Shown here one piece after another: positions 6,394 through 11,108 of a stretch of DNA of 11,108 nucleotides (the first letter of the stretch is position 1; each line of letters opens with the position of its first letter). The stretch is from Pelomonas sp046294815 (GTDB lineage: Bacteria > Pseudomonadota > Gammaproteobacteria > Burkholderiales > Burkholderiaceae_C). A program made the translations under genes and the position numbers. The notes beneath the pieces were generated by a model. The model made no database searches. It worked only from the letters and a program-made list of their open reading frames with translations, and was not told where the DNA came from. The stretch covers positions 1 to 11,108 of the forward strand of contig JBKBOJ010000088.1 of the NCBI GenBank assembly GCA_046294815.1, written 5' to 3'.

Positions 6394-8001
6394 TTACATG
6401 CGGAACACGCCGAACTTGGTGTCCGGAATCGGCGCGTTCAGCGAGGCAGAGAGGCCCAGCGCCAGCACGCGGCGCGTGTCGGCCGGGTCGATGACGCCGT
6501 CGTCCCACAGCCGCGCCGAGGCGTAGTAGGGGTGGCCCTGGTCCTCGTACTGCTGGCGCAGCGGGGCCTTGAAGGCTTCTTCCTCCTCGGCGCTCCACTG
6601 GCCGCCCTTGGCCTCGATGGCGTCGCGGCGGATCGTTGACAGCACGCTGGCCGCCTGCTCGCCGCCCATCACCGAGATGCGCGCGTTGGGCCACATCCAG
6701 AGGAAGCGCGGCGAGTAGGCGCGGCCGCACATGCCGTAATTCCCGGCGCCAAAGCTGCCGCCGATGATGACGGTGAACTTCGGCACCGCGGCGCAGGCCA
6801 CGGCGGTCACCATCTTGGCGCCGGCGCGGGCGATGCCCTCGTTCTCGTACTTGCGGCCCACCATGAAGCCGGTGATGTTCTGCAGGAACACCAGCGGGAT
6901 CTTGCGCTGGCAGCACAGCTCGATGAAGTGCGCACCCTTGTTGGCACTCTCGGCGAACAGGATGCCGTTGTTGGCGACGATGCCCACCGGCATGCCCTCG
7001 ATGTGGGCAAAGCCGCACACCAGCGTGGCGCCGTAGCGGGCCTTGAATTCGTCGAACTCGCTGCCATCGACGATGCGGGCGATGACCTCGCGCACGTCAA
7101 AGGGCTTGCGGGTGTCGGTGGGGATGACGCCGTGCAGCTCGGCGGGGTCATGGGCTGGCGGGCGGGGTGCCTGGACGAGCAGCGGGTTGGCCTTGGTCCA
7201 GTTCAGCCGCGCGACCGACTGGCGCGCCAGCGCCAGTGCGTGGGTGTCGTTGTGGGCCAGGTGGTCGGCCACGCCCGAGAGCCGCGTGTGCACGTCGCCG
7301 CCGCCCAGGTCCTCGGCGCTCACCACCTCGCCCGTGGCCGCCTTCACCAGCGGCGGGCCGCCGAGGAAGATGGTGCCCTGGTTCTTCACGATGATGGTCT
7401 CGTCACTCATCGCCGGCACATAGGCGCCGCCCGCCGTGCATGAGCCCATCACGACGGCGATCTGAGGAATGCCGGCTGCGCTGAGGTTGGCCTGGTTGAA
7501 GAAGATGCGGCCGAAGTGGTCGCGGTCGGGGAAGACCTCGTCCTGGTTGGGCAGGTTGGCGCCGCCGCTGTCCACCAGGTAGATGCAGGGCAGGCGGTTC
7601 TGCGCCGCGATCTCCTGCGCGCGCAGGTGCTTCTTGACCGTGATGGGGTAGTAGGTGCCGCCCTTGACGGTGGCGTCGTTGCACACGATGACGCATTCCA
7701 CGCCGGACACCCGGCCGATGCCAGCGATGACGCCGCCGCCCGGCGCGGCGTTGTCATAGAGGTTCAGGCCGGCCAGCGGCGCGATCTCCAGAAAGGGCGT
7801 GCCCGGATCCAGCAGCAGCTCCACGCGGTCGCGCGGCAGCAGCTTGCCGCGCGCCACATGCTTGGCGCGTGCGGCCTCGCCGCCGCCCAGCGCGATCTGC
7901 GCGAGCTTTGCATTCAAGTCGTCGACGAGGCCGCGCATCGCATCGGCATTGGCCTTGAAGTCGGCCGAGCGTGGGTTGAGCTGGGTGGTCAGAACCGGCA
8001 T
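6394..8001 (-). CDS. liuB: Methylcrotonyl-CoA carboxylase carboxyltransferase (beta) subunit
   Basis: Transfers CO2 from carboxybiotin to 3-methylcrotonyl-CoA to give 3-methylglutaconyl-CoA in leucine breakdown. The partner is the biotinylated alpha subunit, which is not in this window. The protein has 535 residues, the usual length for MCC beta. Motifs in order: ARGKLLPRDRVELLLDPG (50-67), VKGGTYYPITVKKHLRAQEI (112-131), the N-lobe oxyanion loop GSCTAGGAYVPAMSDE (186-201), LQNITGFMVG (373-382), and the C-lobe loop GGSFGAGNYGMCGRAYSPRF (414-433), followed by ISVMGGEQAASVL. The ATG at 8001 has GGGAG 5 nt upstream (8011-8007). A TTG at 8031 in the same frame would add ten unlikely residues. Geranyl-CoA carboxylase beta (AtuC) is similar, but adjacent liuC and the absence of other atu genes favour MCC. 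It is the promoter-proximal gene of the operon. Confidence 0.93.
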   Translation of the reverse strand: MPVLTTQLNPRSADFKANADAMRGLVDDLNAKLAQIALGGGEAARAKHVARGKLLPRDRVELLLDPGTPFLEIAPLAGLNLYDNAAPGGGVIAGIGRVSGVECVIVCNDATVKGGTYYPITVKKHLRAQEIAAQNRLPCIYLVDSGGANLPNQDEVFPDRDHFGRIFFNQANLSAAGIPQIAVVMGSCTAGGAYVPAMSDETIIVKNQGTIFLGGPPLVKAATGEVVSAEDLGGGDVHTRLSGVADHLAHNDTHALALARQSVARLNWTKANPLLVQAPRPPAHDPAELHGVIPTDTRKPFDVREVIARIVDGSEFDEFKARYGATLVCGFAHIEGMPVGIVANNGILFAESANKGAHFIELCCQRKIPLVFLQNITGFMVGRKYENEGIARAGAKMVTAVACAAVPKFTVIIGGSFGAGNYGMCGRAYSPRFLWMWPNARISVMGGEQAASVLSTIRRDAIEAKGGQWSAEEEEAFKAPLRQQYEDQGHPYYASARLWDDGVIDPADTRRVLALGLSASLNAPIPDTKFGVFRM

Positions 8002-8017
8002 GGTGTCTCCCGGCGAG

Positions 8018-8032
8018 CTTGCTTTAAGCAAG
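8018..8032. promoter_or_regulatory. Palindrome O3, CTTGCTTTAAGCAAG
   Basis: Perfect inverted repeat with 7-bp arms (CTTGCTT/AAGCAAG) around one central base. It lies between the predicted liuB transcription start and the liuB Shine-Dalgarno sequence, and abuts palindrome O1 with no gap. Its half-site differs from that of O1 and O2, so it may bind a different protein. A one-base loop makes a full RNA hairpin unlikely, although a shorter stem could form in the liuB leader. Confidence 0.5.
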
Positions 8033-8048
8033 ACTCAACTTGTTGAGT
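8033..8048. promoter_or_regulatory. Palindrome O1, ACTCAACTTGTTGAGT
   Basis: Perfect inverted repeat with 7-bp arms (ACTCAAC/GTTGAGT) and a 2-bp spacer. Its ACTCAA/TTGAGT half-sites are the same as in O2 but in the opposite order. It falls roughly 25-40 nt downstream of the predicted liuB transcription start, where a bound repressor could block elongation. It is probably an operator for the divergent TetR protein. This assignment is inferred from half-site sharing, symmetry and position. Confidence 0.6.
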
Positions 8049-8079
8049 TGTCGGCCTCGTGAGCCGCGCGAGGCGCGCC

Positions 8080-8108
8080 AGAATAAGGCACTGCAGGTGG
8101 CGATGCAA
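8080..8108 (-). promoter_or_regulatory. Predicted sigma70 promoter of the liuB-bioB operon
   Basis: Read on the minus strand, a TTGCAT -35 (8108-8103) is followed after exactly 17 bp by a TATTCT -10 (8085-8080). The matches to consensus are moderate (3/6 and 4/6), but the spacing is ideal and the position is sensible. The start of transcription would be near 8073, giving a leader of about 70 nt. Palindrome O2 lies just upstream of the -35, and O1 and O3 lie in the leader. Confidence 0.5.
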
Positions 8109-8115
8109 GGTTGAC

Positions 8116-8130
8116 TTGAGTATTACTCAA
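8116..8130. promoter_or_regulatory. Palindrome O2, TTGAGTATTACTCAA (probable TetR operator)
   Basis: Perfect inverted repeat with 7-bp arms (TTGAGTA/TACTCAA) around a single central T. The length and symmetry are typical of a TetR-family dimer site. Its left arm supplies the likely -35 of tetR, and it sits just upstream of the liuB -35. Occupancy could therefore repress tetR and also affect the operon. It is the best operator candidate of the three palindromes. Confidence 0.7.
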
Positions 8131-8144
8131 AACATGCGCAGAAT
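8116..8144 (+). promoter_or_regulatory. Predicted tetR promoter, possibly giving a leaderless mRNA
   Basis: A TTGAGT -35 (8116-8121) and a CAGAAT -10 (8139-8144) are separated by 17 bp, each matching consensus at 4 of 6 positions. Transcription would begin at about 8151-8153, essentially at the ATG. No Shine-Dalgarno sequence precedes the ATG, which agrees with leaderless translation. The -35 lies within palindrome O2, so autorepression is expected. Confidence 0.45.
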
Positions 8145-8152
8145 GCGCCCCG

Positions 8153-8845
8153 ATGACGACCGCTGCCGTCCCCCAGCGCCGCGCGCCGGCTGGCCCCAAG
8201 GCCGAGCAGCGCGTGCGCGACATCCTGCGCGCAGGCCGCGAGGTGTTCGCCGAGCGCGGCTACGAGCGTGCCACCACCACCGAGGTGGCGCAGCGCCTGG
8301 GCGTCTCCGAGGCCACGGTGTTCACCTACTTTCGCAGCAAGCGCGAGCTGTGCATGCGTGTCATCCAGGACTGGTACGACGAGATCATCGCCGCCATCGA
8401 GGCTGGCCTGCCGCGCGACCGGCCGGTGCGCCAGCAGCTGGAGTTCGTGGTGCTGACGCATCTGCGCCTCTTCCTCGTGCAGGGCACGGGCTTGTGCGCG
8501 CTGGTGCTGTCCGAGGGCCGCAAGGACGCCGGCCAGGAGTTTGGCGACGGCTTCGTCGAGCTACAGCGCCGCTACACCGCGCCGCTGATGGAGCTGCTGG
8601 CGCGCGGCCAGCAGGCCGGCGAGGTGCGGCAGGACGTGCCGCTGCGGCTGCTGCGCTCGCTGGTGTTCGGGCCCATGGAGCACATGCTGTGGGAGGTGGT
8701 CATCACAGGTCGTCAGCTCGACGTGGAGGCCAGTGCGCGCGACCTGGTGGCCCTGCTGTGGCCGGCGCTGCAGGCGCCCGACCAGGAGCTGCAGGCGCTG
8801 CGCCGGCTGCGCGGCCGGCTGCAGGACGCGCTGGCCGAGACCTGA
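8153..8845 (+). CDS. TetR/AcrR-family transcriptional regulator
   Basis: Regulator of 230 residues, typical for the family. The N-terminal DNA-binding domain covers about residues 18-66: a first helix (VRDILRAGREVFAERGYERA, 21-40), then the helix-turn-helix TTTEVAQRLGVSEATVFTYF (41-60) and SKREL. The remaining C-terminal part is helical and carries the ligand-binding and dimer surface, which does not reveal the ligand. The gene is divergent from the liuB-bioB operon, and palindromes with TTGAGT half-sites lie between them. The most likely role is a repressor of that operon and of itself, released by an acyl-CoA intermediate. LiuQ and FadP are TetR-type regulators described in proteobacterial comparative genomics for leucine and fatty-acid catabolism. 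I cannot say whether this is either one. The ATG at 8153 has no Shine-Dalgarno sequence. Confidence 0.93.
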   Translation: MTTAAVPQRRAPAGPKAEQRVRDILRAGREVFAERGYERATTTEVAQRLGVSEATVFTYFRSKRELCMRVIQDWYDEIIAAIEAGLPRDRPVRQQLEFVVLTHLRLFLVQGTGLCALVLSEGRKDAGQEFGDGFVELQRRYTAPLMELLARGQQAGEVRQDVPLRLLRSLVFGPMEHMLWEVVITGRQLDVEASARDLVALLWPALQAPDQELQALRRLRGRLQDALAET

Positions 8846-8920
8846 GCACCCCTCAGTTCCGGCGTTCGGCGCTGCAGCGTCTGGTTAGCATGGGGCCTGC
8901 TGCCAGGCAAGGAGGCTGCG
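8846..8920 (+). other. Short gap between tetR and the LysM-FecR gene
   Basis: A 75-bp spacer. It contains a strong Shine-Dalgarno sequence, AAGGAGG (8909-8915), 5 nt before the next ATG. TAGCAT at 8886-8891 resembles a -10 element, but no convincing -35 lies 16-18 bp before it. CGCTGCAGCG (8870-8879) is a small palindrome without a T-run, so no intrinsic terminator is supported. Whether the next gene is co-transcribed with tetR is unclear. Confidence 0.55.
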
Positions 8921-10546
8921 ATGAACGCGATGAGGATCTGGCTCGCCATGGGCCTGATGCTGTGCTGCGGCGCAACGCGCGCGCAGCCCGAGGCGGCCGA
9001 CGCCGACTGGCGCTACCGCATTCAGCCCGGTGACACGCTGATCACGCTGTCCGAGGCCTGGCTGGCGCCGGGCAAGACCTGGCGCGACCTGCAAAGACTC
9101 AACCGCGTGCCCGACCCGCTGCGCCTCATGCCCGGCCGCACGCTGCGCATGCCGGTGGCTTGGCTGCGGCGCGAAGCCGCGGTGGCCGAGGTGGTGTTTG
9201 CCCGCGGCCAGGCGCAGCGGCTGCGCGGCGCGGCGGTGCAGGCGCTGGCCGCAGGCGCCACGCTGCAAAGCGGTGATCGCCTTCGCACCGGGCCGCAGTC
9301 CAGCGCCAGCCTGCGCTTTGCCGACGGCTCGCGGCTGCTGGTGCCGGCGGACAGCGAGGTGGCGCTGGAGCAGCTGCTGATGCTGGGCCGCGGCGCGCTG
9401 CCGGCCGTGCGGCTGAACCTGCAGCAGGGCGGCGCCGACAGCCGCGTCGCGCCCAATGCGCAGCGCGTGCCGCTCTACGAGATCCGCACGCCGCACGTCA
9501 ACCTGGGTGTGCGGGGCACCGAATTCCGCGTGCAAGCCCTGGGCGGCACCACGCGCATGCAGGTGCTGGCCGGTGCCGTGGCTGCCGACGGCCTGAAGGC
9601 CGATGTGGGCGCTGGCCAGGGCCTGCTGGCCGAGGGGCAGGCGCGCAGCGTCGGTCCGCTGCTGCCGGCCCCCGACCTCGGCGGGCTTAGCCCCGAGGCC
9701 GAGCGGCTGCCGCTGCGCCTGGCCTGGGTGGGCGGCCCGGCCGGCGCCGTCAGTTGGCGGGCGCAGCTCTACCCACGCGGCGACTTCGACCGCCTGCTGC
9801 TGGATGCCCGCGTCGGCGAACCCGCGGTGACCTGGCCCGAGGCGCGCGAGCTGCCCGACGGCGACTACAGCCTGCGCGTGCGCGCCGTCGATGCGCGCGG
9901 CCAGGAGGGCGCGGCCGCCGACGCCGCGATCCGGCTGCGCGCCCGCCCCGAGCCGCCCTTCATCCAGGCGCCGGCCGACGGTGCCGTCAGCTACAACGGC
10001 GCGATGGCGCTGGCCTGGACGCGCAACACCGGCGCGCCGGACGTGCGCTTGCAGATCGCCCGCGATGCCGACTTCAAGGACCTGGTGCTGCAGCCCCCGC
10101 CACTGGCGGCCGCCGGTCATGAGGTCAGGCTGCCCGATGGCGCCTACCACTGGCGCATTGCCGCGGTGGATGCCAGCGGCCGCGCCGGGCCCTTTGGCGA
10201 CGCGCAGCGCTTCGAGATCCAGCCGCCGCCGCCCGCGCCGCCGCCGGCCGAGCCCGACCTCAGCGGCGACCAGCTCAAGCTGCGCTGGCGCGCCGATGCG
10301 GGCGTCGTGCGCTACGAGCTGGAGTGGGCCAGGGACGACAAGTTCGAGGGCGCCGACCTGCAGCGCTTCACCACCGACAAGCCCGAGGTCGCGATGGCCA
10401 AGCCCGCCGCCGGCACCTACTTCCTGCGCGCCCGGGCCTTCAACGCCGCTGGCGCAGCCGGACCCTGGGGCCAGACGCAACGCGTCGAGATGCCCTATCC
10501 GCGCTGGCTGTGGCTGCTGCCGCTGCTCGTGCTGCCGCTGCTTTGA
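8921..10546 (+). CDS. Exported LysM-FecR domain protein with fibronectin-III-like modules
   Basis: Envelope protein of 541 residues, cellular role unknown. Residues 1-21 form a signal peptide with probable cleavage after A21 (TRA-QP). A LysM-type peptidoglycan-binding domain spans about 31-78, beginning YRIQPGDTLITLSEAWL and ending PGRTLRMPV. A FecR domain follows at about 90-220, with GDRLRTGPQSSASLRFADGS (118-137) and the hallmark YEIRTPHVNLGVRGTEFRV (186-204). Three fibronectin-III-like modules occupy about 264-524, with a proline-rich linker (435-444) before the last. The protein ends in a hydrophobic stretch, WLWLLPLLVLPLL (529-541), with no charged tail. A strong AAGGAGG supports the start; a second ATG three codons later is possible. 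The next gene encodes a CHASE2 sensor and overlaps by 4 nt. Unlike classical FecR there is no visible sigma-factor partner, so a scaffold or sensing role at the cell wall is more likely. Confidence 0.88.
   Translation: MNAMRIWLAMGLMLCCGATRAQPEAADADWRYRIQPGDTLITLSEAWLAPGKTWRDLQRLNRVPDPLRLMPGRTLRMPVAWLRREAAVAEVVFARGQAQRLRGAAVQALAAGATLQSGDRLRTGPQSSASLRFADGSRLLVPADSEVALEQLLMLGRGALPAVRLNLQQGGADSRVAPNAQRVPLYEIRTPHVNLGVRGTEFRVQALGGTTRMQVLAGAVAADGLKADVGAGQGLLAEGQARSVGPLLPAPDLGGLSPEAERLPLRLAWVGGPAGAVSWRAQLYPRGDFDRLLLDARVGEPAVTWPEARELPDGDYSLRVRAVDARGQEGAAADAAIRLRARPEPPFIQAPADGAVSYNGAMALAWTRNTGAPDVRLQIARDADFKDLVLQPPPLAAAGHEVRLPDGAYHWRIAAVDASGRAGPFGDAQRFEIQPPPPAPPPAEPDLSGDQLKLRWRADAGVVRYELEWARDDKFEGADLQRFTTDKPEVAMAKPAAGTYFLRARAFNAAGAAGPWGQTQRVEMPYPRWLWLLPLLVLPLL
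9710..10492 (+). repeat. Three fibronectin-III-like protein modules
   Basis: Within the LysM-FecR protein, three successive modules end in a related strand-turn signature: LPDGDYSLRVRAVDARGQEG (311-330), LPDGAYHWRIAAVDASGRAG (404-423) and PAAGTYFLRARAFNAAGAAG (495-514). Each is preceded by a strand of the type LRLAW, MALAW or LKLRW. The spacing is about 80-95 residues, the size of one beta-sandwich module. The repetition is at protein level and diverged, so it is old duplication rather than a recent tandem repeat. Confidence 0.7.
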
Positions 10547-11108
10547 AAAGCTCGCGACTGCCTTGGTTGGCCCTGCCCGCGGCGGCGCTGTGGTGGGCAC
10601 TGCTGAGCCTGGCCGGCGCGCAACCGCGCCTGGACCGCGCGCTGGCCGACCTGCTGCTGCGCAGCGCTGCGGCGCCGGCACAACCGCCGTCGTCCAGCGT
10701 CATCGTGGACATCGACGACGCCTCGCTGCGCGCGCTGCGCGAGCCGCTGGGCGAGTGGCCGTACTCGCGCGAGGTCTACGCGCTGATGCTGGACTACCTG
10801 CGCCAGGCCGGCGCCCGCCTCGTCGTCATCGACATCGTCTTCACCGGCCCGCGCGAGGGCGACGAGCGGCTGGCGCAGGCGCTGCGCCACGGGCCGCCGG
10901 TGGTGCTGGCGGCGGCTGGCCTGGCACCGCGCGAGCGCCAGGGCGTGGAGCTGCTGCCGGCGTCGCTGGCGGAGGTGGCGGCGCTGCAGCGCCTGGGTGG
11001 CCCGCCCGCGGGCCTGCTCTGGGCCGGCCTGACGGCGCCGTCGGATGCGCTGCTGGCGGCGCTGCCGGGCCCCGGCAGCCTGGGGGTCATCTCGGTCGCG
11101 CTGGACGA
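10543..11108 (+). CDS. CHASE2-domain membrane sensor protein (3' end cut by the window edge)
   Basis: The first 188 residues of a sensor protein. An N-terminal hydrophobic segment (about residues 7-26, PWLALPAAALWWALLSLAGA) would anchor it in the inner membrane with the next part in the periplasm. The CHASE2 sensory domain follows: VIVDIDDASL (53-62), the signature WPYSREVYALMLDYL (72-86), and VVIDIVFTGP (94-103). The output domain lies beyond the edge. CHASE2 proteins usually carry a nucleotide cyclase, histidine kinase, GGDEF or serine/threonine kinase domain. The start is inferred as TTG at 10543, sharing TTGA with the upstream stop. No ATG or GTG fits the start of the membrane segment, and no Shine-Dalgarno sequence is seen, so translation is probably coupled. 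Overlap with the LysM-FecR gene suggests the two products work together in the envelope. Confidence 0.87.
   Translation, partial: MKSSRLPWLALPAAALWWALLSLAGAQPRLDRALADLLLRSAAAPAQPPSSSVIVDIDDASLRALREPLGEWPYSREVYALMLDYLRQAGARLVVIDIVFTGPREGDERLAQALRHGPPVVLAAAGLAPRERQGVELLPASLAEVAALQRLGGPPAGLLWAGLTAPSDALLAALPGPGSLGVISVALD

Larger units (their letters stand above)
8002..8152. other. Divergent control region between liuB and tetR
   Basis: This is the longest non-coding stretch in the window. It is locally much richer in A+T than the flanking genes. It contains three perfect palindromes, a plausible minus-strand promoter for liuB and a plausible plus-strand promoter for tetR. The part from about 8049 to 8079 is GC-rich and shows no further site I can support. 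Divergent placement of a TetR-family gene next to the operon it controls is a common arrangement, so joint control of both promoters from here is likely. Confidence 0.85.

Noticed and set aside
8002..8031. Earlier liuB start at a TTG (8031)
   Set aside because: It would begin inside palindrome O3 and place the GGGAG Shine-Dalgarno sequence inside the coding region. The ATG at 8001 gives the normal 535-residue length.
8870..8879. CGCTGCAGCG palindrome as a tetR terminator
   Set aside because: The stem is short, has no loop and no following T-run, so it does not support an intrinsic terminator.
8059..9033. A 324-residue plus-strand open frame overlapping tetR
   Set aside because: It is in a different frame from tetR, Arg/Ala/Gly-rich and without a domain. 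The 8153-8845 frame has the TetR helix-turn-helix.
8885..10681. A 598-residue open frame on the minus strand opposite the LysM-FecR gene
   Set aside because: It is antisense to a gene with clear domains and a strong ribosome-binding site. Its translation is low-complexity and rich in Ala, Gly, Arg, Gln and His, as expected from GC-rich shadow frames.

Overview
The window is very GC-rich DNA with tightly packed genes. Overlapping stop/start codons, a liu-type leucine-catabolism block joined to bioAFDB, and a LysM-FecR/CHASE2 pair together suggest a betaproteobacterium of the order Burkholderiales. That placement rests on gene content and protein style, not on a marker gene. No rRNA, tRNA, CRISPR array, insertion sequence or phage gene is visible.

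Minus strand, 8001 down to 1: one apparently continuous transcription unit of eight genes. In transcription order these are liuB (methylcrotonyl-CoA carboxylase carboxyltransferase subunit), a GNAT acetyltransferase, an exported alpha/beta hydrolase, liuC (methylglutaconyl-CoA hydratase), then bioA, bioF, bioD and bioB. bioB runs off the left edge. Every junction is an overlap or a gap of 7 nt or less, so the biotin genes have no visible intergenic promoter. The first block degrades leucine through a biotin-dependent carboxylase. The second makes biotin from pimeloyl thioester by way of KAPA, DAPA and dethiobiotin. The layout couples supply of the cofactor to the enzyme that needs it.

Control region, 8002-8152: a 151-bp divergent intergenic region separates liuB from a TetR-family regulator on the plus strand. 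It holds three perfect 15-16 bp palindromes. Two share the half-site TTGAGT/ACTCAA, and one overlaps the likely tetR -35 element. A plausible sigma70 promoter faces liuB. The likely tetR promoter lies so close to the ATG that the mRNA may be leaderless.

Plus strand, 8153-11108: tetR comes first, then a gap of 75 bp. It is followed by a secreted or envelope protein with a LysM domain, a FecR domain, three fibronectin-III-like modules and a hydrophobic C-terminal tail. This gene overlaps by TTGA the start of a CHASE2-domain membrane sensor, which is cut by the right edge. The pair looks like an envelope-sensing module unrelated to the leucine/biotin operon.

Nothing here is clearly a new system. 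The most interesting points are the liu-bio operon fusion with its palindrome-rich control region, and the two unexplained genes (GNAT and exported hydrolase) inside it.
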